From Palsa-1150 sp964531095 (GTDB lineage: Bacteria > Myxococcota_A > Polyangia > Polyangiales > Polyangiaceae), in assembly GCA_964531095.1 (NCBI GenBank), contig CAZHED010000001.1:186001-250000 (forward strand): 64,000 bases of DNA, written 5' to 3'. Numbering within the stretch: position 1 is the first letter of the stretch; every line of letters begins with the position of its first letter. Made by a program: the position numbers and the translations under genes. The notes beneath the pieces are model-generated. The model worked only from the letters and a program-made list of their open reading frames with translations, ran no database searches and was not told where the DNA came from. Below, piece by piece: positions 17,164-26,124 of this stretch.

Positions 17164-18639
17164 ATGTCCACCCCGCGCCGCCTCGTCGTCCTCGACCCAA
17201 CGCTCGCGGCAACAGCGACACCGCGCGACGACGACGACGACGACCATTTCCACGACCAGTGCGGCGTTTTCGGCGTGTTCGGACACGCCGAGGCGGCAAA
17301 CATGACGTACCTCGGCTTGCACGCGCTCCAGCATCGCGGCCAGGAGTCGGCGGGGATCGTCACGAGCGACGGCGAGCAGGTGTACGCACACCGCGCCATG
17401 GGGCTGGTGCAAGACGCCTTTACGCAGGACCAGCTTGCGAAGCTGCCGGGCCCAATCGCCATCGGTCACGTGCGCTATTCCACAGCCGGCGGCTCGCACA
17501 TCAAGAACGCCCAGCCCATCGCGGTCGACTATGCCCGGGGGTCGCTCGCCGTCTGCCACAACGGGAATCTGACGAACGCCGAAGAGCTCCGCACCGAGCT
17601 CGAAGAGCGGGGCTCGATCTTCGTGAGCGACACCGACACCGAGGTGTTCGTGCATCTCGTGGCGGTCAGCAAGGAGATCGCGGTCGAGGACAAGATCGCC
17701 GACGCGCTCTCCCGCGTGCGGGGAGCGTACTCGCTTCTCTTTCTCACCGAAGGAGCGATCGTGGCCGTACGCGACCCGATGGGCATCCGCCCTTTGTGTC
17801 TCGGAACGTTTCAGGGGGAGAGAAAGGCGCACGTCGTCGCGAGCGAGCCGTGCGCGTTTGATCTGATCGGCGCCGAGTACGTGCGCGATGTCGAACCGGG
17901 CGAGATGGTCATCATCGACAAGAACGGCATTCGGAGCGTGCGCCCCATCGGCCGCGCACCGCAGCGCACGTGCGTGTTCGAATACGTGTACTTCGCGCGC
18001 CCCGACTCGAAGCTCGACGGGCGAAGCGTCTACGACGTCCGACGAGCGCTGGGCCGGGCGCTCGCCAAGGAGCATCCCGTCGACGCCGATGTCGTCGTCC
18101 CCGTGCCCGATTCCGCGGTCCCTGCCGCGATCGGATACGCGGCGGAGAGTGGTCTGCCCTTCGACATGGGTCTCATTCGCTCGGGGTACGTGGGGCGGAC
18201 GTTCATCGAGCCGCAGCAGAGCATTCGCCATTTCGGGGTGCGCTTGAAGCTGAGCGCCGTGCAGCCGGTGCTGCGCGGCAAGCGGGTCGTGATCGTCGAA
18301 GACTCGATTGTCCGCGGCACCACGTCGCGCAAAGTGGTCAAGATGGTGCGCGACGCCGGGGCACGCGAGGTGCACATGCGCATCTCGAGCCCCCCCACGC
18401 AATGGCCTTGCTACTACGGGATCGATACACCGACCCGCGGCGAGCTCATCGCCTCTAGCCACTCGGTCGACGAGATCGCGCGGTACGTGACGGCGGACTC
18501 GCTGCGGTATCTGTCGCTCGAAGGCATGTTGGCCGCCGCCGGCGGCGAAAAAACGATGTGCCACGCGTGCTTCTCGGGGGAGTACGCGATCCCGTTCACT
18601 CCGACGCACAAGCGGCAGCTGCGGCTGGTAGGGGTTTAG
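17164..18639 (+). CDS. purF: Amidophosphoribosyltransferase
   Basis: First committed enzyme of purine synthesis: PRPP plus glutamine to phosphoribosylamine. The 491-aa product has a 32-residue Asp-rich propeptide before the nucleophile Cys33 (QCGVFGVFG), so it is probably self-processed. The glutaminase domain shows HRGQESAG, GHVRYST and CHNGNLTN. The PRPP site is VIVEDSIVRGTTSRKVV. The cysteines of the [4Fe-4S] type (WPCYYGID and TMCHACFSG) are present, so it is the oxygen-sensitive Bacillus subtilis kind rather than the E. coli kind. It ends 36 bases before a convergent gene. Confidence 0.95.
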   Translation: MSTPRRLVVLDPTLAATATPRDDDDDDHFHDQCGVFGVFGHAEAANMTYLGLHALQHRGQESAGIVTSDGEQVYAHRAMGLVQDAFTQDQLAKLPGPIAIGHVRYSTAGGSHIKNAQPIAVDYARGSLAVCHNGNLTNAEELRTELEERGSIFVSDTDTEVFVHLVAVSKEIAVEDKIADALSRVRGAYSLLFLTEGAIVAVRDPMGIRPLCLGTFQGERKAHVVASEPCAFDLIGAEYVRDVEPGEMVIIDKNGIRSVRPIGRAPQRTCVFEYVYFARPDSKLDGRSVYDVRRALGRALAKEHPVDADVVVPVPDSAVPAAIGYAAESGLPFDMGLIRSGYVGRTFIEPQQSIRHFGVRLKLSAVQPVLRGKRVVIVEDSIVRGTTSRKVVKMVRDAGAREVHMRISSPPTQWPCYYGIDTPTRGELIASSHSVDEIARYVTADSLRYLSLEGMLAAAGGEKTMCHACFSGEYAIPFTPTHKRQLRLVGV

Positions 18640-18675
18640 TGCCGCTCGGCGCACAGCCGCGGCCAGCCACGCGAT

Positions 18676-19491
18676 TCAATCCTCCTGATACAGGCGCGCG
18701 GCCCTGAGAAGACCGCTCTCTCCGCGTTCGAAGACCGCCAGCCCGGGCTGCGGCGCCACTTCGGTACCGTGCATCCTCGTGACCGTGTATTCGACCGCAC
18801 ACGTGCGACCGTCATCGGCGCGCGCGCCCTTGACCCATGTGATGCCGCGTCCGGCCTTGGGGCCCTGCGCGAACAGCCCTTCGTAGTAGGCGCGCATCGC
18901 GCCCCCCTGCCCGTCCTTTGTGTGCGTTCTGCCGGCGGGGTCGCGGAGCGTTGCGCCGTTTTCGAAGCTCGCGACGACCGCATCGGAGTCACCCCGGGCG
19001 ACCGCCGCAAGATATGCGTCGATAGGGGGCGGCAGGGCCAGCTCGTCCTCGCGCGGGACCAGCGGCGCGCGGTTCTTGGACGCGCCGAGAATCGCTTTGG
19101 TCGAGTAGTAGAGTCGGATCTCCACTTCGCGCTCGGGCCGCCGTTCGGCGACCACCGCGATCGGCACGGATACTCGCTTTGCCTCGACCGACAGCGTGAG
19201 CACCCCCTCGGTCACGTCGCGGTCGGACCCCGTGGTGAAGGCCAGCATTTCGAACGCGCCATCGCGCTTCGTGAGCCACGCAGCAGCTTCGTCGAGGTAG
19301 CTTGCGAGAGCCGGCATCCCGGTCGTCCGGCCGAAGATCGGGTCGTCGACGGTGGCCCGCCCGCCCAAGCGGTGCACGAGCTGCTCCGCCTGAGACGATA
19401 CCAGCGCCGGTAGGTAGACCTCGGACAGCCACCCCCGCACGCTCGACGGGGCCCCTCGTTCGGGAGCGTCCTTCATTGTCCCCCAAAGCAT
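18676..19491 (-). CDS. Tandem SnoaL/NTF2-like protein, function unknown
   Basis: 271 aa if started at ATG 19491 (ATG 19476 is the other choice; upstream frame overlaps the divergent lyase gene). The sequence has two consecutive cone-shaped NTF2-like halves: AEQLVHRLGGRATVDDPIFGRTTGMPALASYL in the first and YLAAVARGDSDAVVASFENGATLRDPAGRTH in the second. Each has the helix-then-strand pattern typical of SnoaL-like ester cyclases, isomerases and stress proteins. No catalytic assignment is possible. It diverges from the HMG-CoA lyase gene, with their control region in about 50 bases. Confidence 0.65.
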   Translation of the reverse strand: MLWGTMKDAPERGAPSSVRGWLSEVYLPALVSSQAEQLVHRLGGRATVDDPIFGRTTGMPALASYLDEAAAWLTKRDGAFEMLAFTTGSDRDVTEGVLTLSVEAKRVSVPIAVVAERRPEREVEIRLYYSTKAILGASKNRAPLVPREDELALPPPIDAYLAAVARGDSDAVVASFENGATLRDPAGRTHTKDGQGGAMRAYYEGLFAQGPKAGRGITWVKGARADDGRTCAVEYTVTRMHGTEVAPQPGLAVFERGESGLLRAARLYQED

Positions 19492-19541
19492 AGCGGACTT
19501 GCGCCCGGAGGGGGAGCGACGGATGTTTCTAGTCGCCCAAA

Positions 19542-20462
19542 GTGAATCTCTTCGAGGAGGTGAGCTCACGCGTTTCGGTCTACGAGGTCTCGCCGCGCGA
19601 TGGCCTCCAGAACGAGCGTGCTACCGTGCCGCTTCGGGCCAAGCTTCGGCTGATCGACGCGCTCGTCGCGGCCGGCTTGAAGCGCATCGAGATAACGAGC
19701 TTCGTCTCGCCGAAGTGGATTCCCCAGCTCGCCGATGCCGACGAGGTGGCCGAGCACGCCAAGCCATCGGAGGGGGTGGCCTTCAGCGCGCTTTGCCCCA
19801 ACAAGAAGGGGCTCGAGCGCGCACGGGGCGCGCGGATGCGCGAGATCGCGGTTTTCGTGTCGGCGAGCGAGACGCACAACCGGAAGAACGTCAACAAGTC
19901 CATCGCCGACACGCTCTCGGCGTTCGAAGAGACGATCTCCGGGGCGCGCGAGGCCGCGATTCGCGTGCGCGGGTATGTCTCGACGGTGTGGGGGTGTCCG
20001 TTCGAGGGCGAAGTGGACCCGAAGCGGGCGGTGGCGATCGCGAAGAGGCTGATCGAGATGGGCTGCTACCAGGTCTCGCTCGGCGACACGATCGGCGTCG
20101 GAACTCCGCGCCAAACGGAGCGCATCGTGCGCCTCGCCCTCGCAGACATCCCGGCCGAGAGGATCGCCATGCACATGCACGACACGCGCGGCACAGCGCT
20201 CGCCAACGTGCTCGTCGGACTCGAAACCGGCATTCGCGACTTCGATTCGAGCGTCGGCGGGATGGGCGGCTGTCCCTATGCGCCGGGCGCCGCGGGCAAT
20301 CTCGCGACCGAGGATCTCGTCTACATGCTGCACGGCATGGGGATCGAGACGGGCGTCGATCTCGAGCGATTGGTCGAAGCCGGGAAGGTGGCCGAGAGCG
20401 TTGTGGGGCGCTCGCTGCCGGGGAAGGTCCACCAGGCGGGGGTTCGCAGCCTGAAGGCCTAG
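19542..20462 (+). CDS. mvaB: Hydroxymethylglutaryl-CoA lyase
   Basis: Cleaves HMG-CoA to acetyl-CoA and acetoacetate in leucine catabolism. The 306-aa product starts at GTG 19542. The TIM-barrel motifs are complete: SPRDGLQNE (catalytic Arg and Asp), VSLGDTIGVGTP, the metal-binding MHMHDTRGTALANV, and the signature GGMGGCPYAPGAAGN with the catalytic loop Cys. No other leucine-pathway genes are adjacent. The gene ends within the left arm of the second 128-bp hairpin element. Confidence 0.93.
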   Translation: MNLFEEVSSRVSVYEVSPRDGLQNERATVPLRAKLRLIDALVAAGLKRIEITSFVSPKWIPQLADADEVAEHAKPSEGVAFSALCPNKKGLERARGARMREIAVFVSASETHNRKNVNKSIADTLSAFEETISGAREAAIRVRGYVSTVWGCPFEGEVDPKRAVAIAKRLIEMGCYQVSLGDTIGVGTPRQTERIVRLALADIPAERIAMHMHDTRGTALANVLVGLETGIRDFDSSVGGMGGCPYAPGAAGNLATEDLVYMLHGMGIETGVDLERLVEAGKVAESVVGRSLPGKVHQAGVRSLKA

Positions 20463-20586
20463 AAACCTCGTACTTTTCGCCGATAGCTTCGCGATCCCGG
20501 CGTCGAGCGTGCTCGCGTACAGTAGTACGCTCCGCGCGCTCGCCACCGGCCTCGCTTGCTCTCGACGAAAAGTACGAGGTTTCTAG
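20459..20586. repeat. 128-bp hairpin-bounded element, copy 2
   Basis: It overlaps the TAG stop of the lyase gene. The left arm 20459-20483 (CTAGAAACCTCGTACTTTTC...) is complementary to the right arm 20562-20586 at 24 of 25 positions. Its arms differ from those of copy 1, yet the core pattern GATA ... TACAGTAGTA ... GCGCG and the CGCTTGnTCTCGACGAnAA before the right arm are shared. Here it sits between two convergent genes, a position suited to a bidirectional terminator. Confidence 0.78.
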
Positions 20587-20611
20587 ACACCGGTCGCCGC
20601 CGTCGGAGCGG

Positions 20612-22264
20612 TCACTCCAGGTGAAGATCCGGCTTTTCGCGCGGCACGACGACGCCGGTGGTCTTGTCCGCAGGGGTCTTGAGAAACGCGAGCAGGGGGA
20701 GCACCGCGACGAACGCGATTCCGGCGATCAGAAACACCTTGTCGAATGCGAGCAGGCCCGCCTGCCGGTCGACCAGGCCGTCCATCGCGCGGGCGGCCAT
20801 GTCGCGCGCGGTCGCCATGTCGATGCCGCGGGCGAGGAAGCCTCCGGTCATCTGTCGCAAGCGATCGACTGCCGCCGGGTTGGTTCCCGTGACGTGTGCG
20901 ACCAGCGAGCTGCGCGCCGCGGCGCTGTAGGTGGTGAGCAAAGTTGCCCCGATCGCAAGGCCGATCGACCCGCCCACCTGGCGGAAGAGCGAGTTGAGTC
21001 CCGTCGCGTCCGCCATCTTGTGGCGCGGGATCGACGATAGCGCGACGGTGGAAAGCGGCACGAACAGGCACGAGAAGCCCAGCCCCTGCGTCATGATCGC
21101 AAATACGACGTCGCTGAGGCCGCTCTGCAACGTGAGCCGGCTCATGTCGTACGCCCCCCACGCGATGAAGAGAATGCCGGCGCCGATGACCAGACGTGGC
21201 GAAACAGCGTTGTAAATTCTGCCGATGATCGGCGTCGCGACCATCATGACGAACACGCGCGGCATGAGCGCGAGCCCCGCGTCGGTGGCGGTGAACCCGA
21301 GCAGCTGCTGCATGAACAGCGGCAAGAGGAACATCGTCGCCATCAGCAGCGCGAACATCAGCGAGCCGATGAGCGTTCCCGACAGGAACACCGGGTCTTT
21401 GAACAGCCGGATGTTGACCGCCGGCGTCTCGCAGGTCAGCTCGCGGACGACGAACGCCGATAGGACGACGACGCCGATCGCGAACACGAGCGAGATCGTC
21501 GGCGACTCGAACCAGTCATCGCGCTGCCCTTCTTCGAGGAAGTACTGCGCGGCGAAGAGCCCGACGACCAAGAGACCGATTCCCCACCAATCGACGTCTT
21601 TGCGCTGCTTCGCTGCGAGCTCGCGGTTGGCAGCCACGATCTCCTCGTCTTCGCGCACGAAGCTCGCGACCATCGCCAGCCCGAGCAGGCCGACCGGCAC
21701 GTTGATGTAGAAGATCCACGGCCAAGCGTAGTTGTCGACGATCCATCCGCCCAAGGTGGGCCCTATGGCGGGGCCGAGCATGACGGCCATCGCGAATACG
21801 GCCATGGCCATTCCCTGCTCCTTGGGCGGAAACGTCTGGCGCAAGATCGCTTGCTCGGTTGGTTGCAGGGCGCCTGCCCCCAAGCCTTGAAGCGCGCGGT
21901 AGACGATGAGCGCCGGGAGCGATCGGGCCGTTCCGCACAGCACGGAGCCGACCAAGAAGAGCGCAAGGCACACCATGTACACGCGCTTTTGACCGAACAG
22001 GCGCCCGAGAAACGCCGTGAGCGGCATGACGACGACGTTCGCGATGATGTACCCGGTGCTGACCCAGGTGATCTCCTGCACGGTCGCGCCGAGCGACCCC
22101 ATCATGTGCGGAAGCGCCACGCTGACGATCGACGTGTCGATAGCCCCCATGAGCGTCCCGAACGTGATTGAAATCGTCACGAGCCACTTGTTGGGCTTTG
22201 GCCGCGCGGCGCGCACGGACCTCACCCAGGCAGCGCCGGTCAGCGCGCGAGCGTCGGTCGCCAT
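20612..22264 (-). CDS. DHA2-family (EmrB/QacA-type) multidrug exporter
   Basis: 550-aa inner-membrane proton antiporter with about 14 hydrophobic helices. TM1 carries the family's acidic signature (LMGAIDTSIVSVALPHM). The loop motif GRLFGQKRVYMVCL (motif A) and YRALQGLGAGALQP (motif B) follow, then LGPAIGPTLGGWIVDNYAWPWIFYINVP (fragment of motif C and TM5/6). DHA2 members expel lipophilic drugs and dyes, usually with an adaptor (EmrA) and an outer-membrane channel; neither is adjacent here. It has a wide 5' region with a palindrome that could bind a repressor. Confidence 0.9.
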   Translation of the reverse strand: MATDARALTGAAWVRSVRAARPKPNKWLVTISITFGTLMGAIDTSIVSVALPHMMGSLGATVQEITWVSTGYIIANVVVMPLTAFLGRLFGQKRVYMVCLALFLVGSVLCGTARSLPALIVYRALQGLGAGALQPTEQAILRQTFPPKEQGMAMAVFAMAVMLGPAIGPTLGGWIVDNYAWPWIFYINVPVGLLGLAMVASFVREDEEIVAANRELAAKQRKDVDWWGIGLLVVGLFAAQYFLEEGQRDDWFESPTISLVFAIGVVVLSAFVVRELTCETPAVNIRLFKDPVFLSGTLIGSLMFALLMATMFLLPLFMQQLLGFTATDAGLALMPRVFVMMVATPIIGRIYNAVSPRLVIGAGILFIAWGAYDMSRLTLQSGLSDVVFAIMTQGLGFSCLFVPLSTVALSSIPRHKMADATGLNSLFRQVGGSIGLAIGATLLTTYSAAARSSLVAHVTGTNPAAVDRLRQMTGGFLARGIDMATARDMAARAMDGLVDRQAGLLAFDKVFLIAGIAFVAVLPLLAFLKTPADKTTGVVVPREKPDLHLE

Positions 22265-22650
22265 GGGGCAAGACTAGCCTGCATTTCGCACGGGGACAGG
22301 AGGTCGCGCGGTGCGTCAATCGACGGCTTCCGAGCACCTGGGGACAATGGGTGGGACGCTTGTGAGCAAGTCGCCTCCATTTCAATGATGAAACTTTTTG
22401 GTTTCCACGCCATTCGAACTTGCAATCGGAACAGGCGCACAATGTGGTGCAAGTAACGGATATTGCTATGTGCGGCCATATGGCACGGTGATAGCAAAAG
22501 CTCCGAGAGGCACCGCGTAGGCCGGCTCTCCCCCCCCGGGCCCCTATGTGGTGCCGTTTTCTTTTGTGCGCCCGCCCCGCGAGCCTGGGCAGCAGGGGTG
22601 CCGAGAGAGCGAGCAGACGCTTCATCGACGCCCTGCTAGACGGTTCCGGC
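22265..22650. promoter_or_regulatory. Divergent control region with a 35-bp dyad
   Basis: This gap between the exporter and the DUF192 gene is visibly richer in A/T than its surroundings (22375-22500). It contains TTGCTAT (22463-22469) and ATAGCAA (22491-22497) as a perfect inverted pair, enclosing a perfect palindrome GCCATATGGC at 22475-22484. A further TTGCA...TGCAA pair lies around 22420-22452. Such nested dyads fit an operator for a TetR- or MarR-like repressor of the exporter or of the divergent gene, but no regulator gene is adjacent. No clear -35/-10 could be fixed. Confidence 0.4.
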
Positions 22651-23253
22651 ATGTGGAGGACGCTGACTATCGTCGCAATGGCCGTCGGGTGCGAGCGAAC
22701 CCCCGCCGAGGACTTCGCGTCCCGCCCGTCGATCCCTGTTTCGGCCGCGCTTGCGGCTCCCAGCCCACCCGTTCCCGCCGGTCGCTGCGTTCTTCCCACT
22801 CCGTCTCAGCCGCCCCTTGCCGTCGCCGCGGGTCCGGCTGCGGGTTGCCCATCCGACCCGGAGGGCCTGGAAGCTGCCGCAACCCGCCTGCCCGTCGTTC
22901 GCGTTGCATTCCCCGAGACCGGTGGCGTGGCCGTCGACGCCGAGATGGTGAGCTCCGAGCACGACATGGCCCGCGGGCTGATGTACCGCACGAGTCTCGC
23001 GCAAGATCGCGGCATGCTGTTCGACTTGCACCTTCGCGACGATCACAAGTTCTGGATGCACAACACCTGCATCCCGCTCGATTTGCTCTACGTGGACGAC
23101 GATGGCCTGCTTGTTGGCATCGTGGAGAACGCTCCGACGCTCAACGACGACTCGCGCGGCGTCGGATGCCCGTCGCGCTACGTGCTCGAGGTCAACGCGG
23201 GATGGGCGCGGCGCCATGGGGTCAAGGCCGGACAGCGCGTGAGTATTCCCTAG
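22651..23253 (+). CDS. DUF192-domain lipoprotein
   Basis: Start taken at ATG 22651 (MWRTLTIVAMAVGC), which gives a lipoprotein signal and a 200-aa product. After a Pro/Ala-rich linker, residues about 90-200 are a DUF192 domain with its hallmarks: EHDMARGLMYRTSLAQDRGMLFD, FWMHNTCIPLDLLYVD and a final VLEVNAGWARRHGVKAGQRV. The family forms small beta-rich secreted proteins of unknown biochemical role, common in bacteria and archaea. It stands alone after the dyad-containing gap. Confidence 0.82.
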   Translation: MWRTLTIVAMAVGCERTPAEDFASRPSIPVSAALAAPSPPVPAGRCVLPTPSQPPLAVAAGPAAGCPSDPEGLEAAATRLPVVRVAFPETGGVAVDAEMVSSEHDMARGLMYRTSLAQDRGMLFDLHLRDDHKFWMHNTCIPLDLLYVDDDGLLVGIVENAPTLNDDSRGVGCPSRYVLEVNAGWARRHGVKAGQRVSIP

Positions 23254-23320
23254 AGGCCTAGTGCTGCCGGGAGCGGACTCGACGCTCCCACAATCCAGCC
23301 CCCCGTCCGGGGCCCACCCC

Positions 23321-23911
23321 TCAGGTGCCCGTTGACGTGGCGGTGCCCGACCCCGTGGCTCCGCCGGTGTTCATCATGCCCATTCCCCGGCCGGTGCCGC
23401 GGCCCGTAGCCATCCCCCTGCCCGTGCCCATGCCTCTGCCCGTGCCCATGCCTCCGCCCGTGCCTCTGCCCGTGCCCATGTTCGTAGGGAACCCCGTGAG
23501 CGTCCCGCTGGAGGAGAACGTCCCGCTTGCGGTGACGGACCCAGTGCCTCTGCCCCTCCCTCGGCCCGTGCCCGTGCCCATGCCCATGCCCGTGTTCACG
23601 CCCGTGCCCGTGCCCGTACCCGTGTTCATGTCCGTGTTCATGCCTAGGCCTGTGGGCACGTTCGTTCCCACGGCCGTGTCTGTGCCCGTGGAGGTGCTCA
23701 CACCCGCGTCGGTGCTCGTCGAACCGGTCGACGAGCCAGTGGCCATCCCGGGACTGGCCCCGGCGTCCGTCGATGTGGTCGCGTCGCTCGATCCGCCATC
23801 ATCGGTCGCGCCTCCGTCATCGGGGGCAATCAGTCCGCCGCACGCGGGTAGGGTTCCCGCTCCGAGCGACGCCAGAAAAAGGAGAACCCGTCCGCGTCCG
23901 TCTAAGCTCAT
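23321..23911 (-). CDS. Low-complexity Gly/Thr/Met lipoprotein
   Basis: 196 aa from ATG 23911, chosen because GGGAGG lies 7-8 bases upstream on the minus strand and a lipoprotein signal follows (LLFLASLGAGTLPACGG). The mature part is a Ser/Thr/Asp-rich segment, then more than 100 residues of MGTGRG/TGTGTG-type repeats. Myxobacteria have many such lipoproteins with disordered spacer regions. The opposite strand reads as a Pro/Val-rich frame, but it lacks a ribosome site and a signal. Repeat length is probably unstable between strains. Confidence 0.6.
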   Translation of the reverse strand: MSLDGRGRVLLFLASLGAGTLPACGGLIAPDDGGATDDGGSSDATTSTDAGASPGMATGSSTGSTSTDAGVSTSTGTDTAVGTNVPTGLGMNTDMNTGTGTGTGVNTGMGMGTGTGRGRGRGTGSVTASGTFSSSGTLTGFPTNMGTGRGTGGGMGTGRGMGTGRGMATGRGTGRGMGMMNTGGATGSGTATSTGT

Positions 23912-24070
23912 CGTCGCACCTCCCAAGCTCTGCCAAGTGAAGGGGCGACTCTAGACTCGTCACCGCAAGATGTCAGGTGGTATCCCTCGATTCACGCCAA
24001 TCGCGAATCTTCCAGTGCGATTGAGCGGAGTGGACCTCCAAAGGTTCATCCACGCGTTCGTCTGATTTTT

Positions 24071-24628
24071 TCAGTGGGAAAACGTCGCCACGAGCGCCCC
24101 TTGCGCGAGCACGTGTCCGCTTAGCGCGGTATCCATCGCCTCTCGCGTCGCGTCGGGCCTGACGTCGAGAGTCGCGTTGAGCGCGAACACATGAAAGTAA
24201 TAACGGTGAAGCTCACCCTTCGGAGGACAGGGGCCGGAGTAGCCGGGACGACCGAAATCGTTGTTGCCCACGCGGCCGCCCACGGTCGACGGATCCGCGG
24301 TCTCCGGAAGCTCGCGTACGTCGCCCCGCACGTCGTACGCGATCCAGTGCGTGAACGTGCCGCCGGGGGCATCGGGGTCATCGGCGACGATGGCGAACGT
24401 CTGCGTTCCCGGGGGAGGCGCGCTCCACGTAAGCTCCGGAGACTTGTCGGCGCCATCGCACGTGTAGTCGACCGGGATGGTGCGGCCCGGAGGAAAGGAC
24501 GTGCTGGTCACCGTGAGCGAGCCGAGCGCGATCCCCGGCACCGGCGAGGGTTGACCGCCGCCCAACTTGCAACCGTGGCACGCCGAGCAAGAGAGAACGA
24601 CGAGCGCGAGGCCGAGCTTCTGCATCAT
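24071..24628 (-). CDS. PEBP-family (YbhB/YbcL-like) lipoprotein
   Basis: 185 aa with a lipoprotein signal (LGLALVVLSCSAC). The phosphatidylethanolamine-binding protein fold is recognisable from DGADKSPELTWSAPPPGTQ, FAIVADDPDAPGGTFTHWIAYD and GYSGPCPPKGELHRYYFHVFAL, which shape the anion-binding pocket. Bacterial members are proposed to bind phospholipid head groups or inhibit kinases or proteases; the substrate is unknown. It lies directly downstream of a membrane protein gene on the same strand with a gap of two bases, so the pair is an operon. Confidence 0.88.
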   Translation of the reverse strand: MMQKLGLALVVLSCSACHGCKLGGGQPSPVPGIALGSLTVTSTSFPPGRTIPVDYTCDGADKSPELTWSAPPPGTQTFAIVADDPDAPGGTFTHWIAYDVRGDVRELPETADPSTVGGRVGNNDFGRPGYSGPCPPKGELHRYYFHVFALNATLDVRPDATREAMDTALSGHVLAQGALVATFSH

Positions 24629-24630
24629 CG

Positions 24631-26124
24631 CTAGTCAGGCTGATACACGATTGTCTGCGAGCCCTCTCGGAAATAGAACCGATCGAACGCCGCTTTGTCG
24701 AACGTCGCCGCCCCGAAGAGATTCCACGCGAGGCCCCACGCGGCCGCAATGCCGAAGAGGTACCGCATCGGCCGAGCCCCGATCGCGAGCAGCACGAAGA
24801 GCAGAATCGCGTAGTCGTTCGAGAAGCGGTATCCGAACTGCCGCCATCCCGAGTTCTGGTAGAGAAGTCCCATCGCCACCGGAACCGCCGCAGAGAGAGC
24901 GACGATGACGTAGAGCCACTTGCGGTCGCGCTGTCCGTCGAACCGCTTTGGCCAAAGGAGCCAGAAGTAGAGCGGGGTCGTAAACCAGAGCGCGAGCCCG
25001 TGCTCGTTGATCTTGAACGGCGCCCCGAACTGCGCGGCCTCGGATCGTGGCGGCAGCCACGGCAGGCTGGTCAGCGCGATTCCGAGGTTCTTCGCCAGGA
25101 AATGATAGCTGAACATTCCCCCCCACTTGGCCATCCGGCCGCGCCAGGCCACCGTAAGAAACTGGTGGTCGAAGTAGACCGGCGTCGCGCGCCCGTAGCG
25201 CGACCAGTTCATCCAGGCGACGACCGCGAACGCCGCGAGGATGGGCGCCGCAAAGAGCGAATACCGGCGGGCGAGGGCTGCGACGTCGAGCCGAGAAAAC
25301 GCCTCCCGGATGCGCGGCCGCCACGGCCCCTCGGCGGGCAACCCCCCTCGGACCGATACCCGCAGCGCCTCGAGAGCGAAGAGAGGCGCGGCTGCCAGCA
25401 TCGTCGGGCGCGTGAGGTAGGCGCAGCCCAGCATCGCGCCCGCCAGGAGCGGTCGTTCGGCGTCCAGCGCGAAAAGAACGTAAAGCGCCTGCAACGCGGC
25501 GGCGACGACGATTGCCGCAAACCAGACCGTCCCCTCCACGGCGGTGAAGAAGTAGACGGTGCCGAAGGCAAAGAGCAGCGACAAGAAGAGGTTCTCGCGC
25601 TCGCTCCGCGGGGAGCGCGCGGTCCGGCGGAGCTTCTCGAGCCCGAGAAAGAGGATGGCCGGCGCGAGACCCGCGAGCCAAATCATGAACTGGCCGTCGC
25701 GGAAGTCCTCGGCTGATCCAGCGAGCTTCACGAACGGCAGCATCAGCGCCGCCGGAAGGGGCGGGAAGCTGATGTACGTCTTGCCGCCGTACTCGGCGAA
25801 GTCGTTGTTCTGCGTGTAAGCTGGCGGCCCCCCCGGGAGATCTTGGTGCCCGTGCAGCCAGGCGTTCGCGAGGAGGGCGTAGTGGTTGAACGGCGTGTGC
25901 TGAACGAGGCGGTCCGGGCCCGCGATCGCGGCGAAGACGCCGCTGCATGCGACATACAGAGCGGCCGCGAGAAGCAGGCGTCGCGTGCTCGTTTCCGGAC
26001 GCGTCCAGCGCGTCAGCAGCCCCCCCTTCGGCTGCGCATCAGCTTTCTCCGCGCTGGCTGCACCCGCGGCGGCCTTCGTGCCGGGCGTCGCGTCGGCCGC
26101 TTCGGAGCCGTTCGACGTGGTCAT
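24631..26124 (-). CDS. PMT-like multi-pass membrane protein (glycosyltransferase-39-like)
   Basis: 497 aa from the ATG at 26124; an in-frame extension to 26262 lacks support. A cytoplasmic tail of about 40 residues is followed by around nine to ten hydrophobic helices with a large polar loop after the first (DRLVQHTPFNHYALLANAWLHG) and a loop SRYGRATPVYFDHQFL in the middle. The layout and the first-loop acidic/His residues resemble lipid-linked sugar transferases (ArnT/PMT clan), but the diagnostic DE motif is not obvious. It probably acts on envelope glycans and is cotranscribed with the PEBP gene. Confidence 0.65.
   Translation of the reverse strand: MTTSNGSEAADATPGTKAAAGAASAEKADAQPKGGLLTRWTRPETSTRRLLLAAALYVACSGVFAAIAGPDRLVQHTPFNHYALLANAWLHGHQDLPGGPPAYTQNNDFAEYGGKTYISFPPLPAALMLPFVKLAGSAEDFRDGQFMIWLAGLAPAILFLGLEKLRRTARSPRSERENLFLSLLFAFGTVYFFTAVEGTVWFAAIVVAAALQALYVLFALDAERPLLAGAMLGCAYLTRPTMLAAAPLFALEALRVSVRGGLPAEGPWRPRIREAFSRLDVAALARRYSLFAAPILAAFAVVAWMNWSRYGRATPVYFDHQFLTVAWRGRMAKWGGMFSYHFLAKNLGIALTSLPWLPPRSEAAQFGAPFKINEHGLALWFTTPLYFWLLWPKRFDGQRDRKWLYVIVALSAAVPVAMGLLYQNSGWRQFGYRFSNDYAILLFVLLAIGARPMRYLFGIAAAWGLAWNLFGAATFDKAAFDRFYFREGSQTIVYQPD

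Noticed and set aside
23325..23954. Pro/Val-rich 209-aa plus-strand frame
   Set aside because: Antisense of the MGTGRG lipoprotein; no ribosome site or signal, while the minus frame has both.
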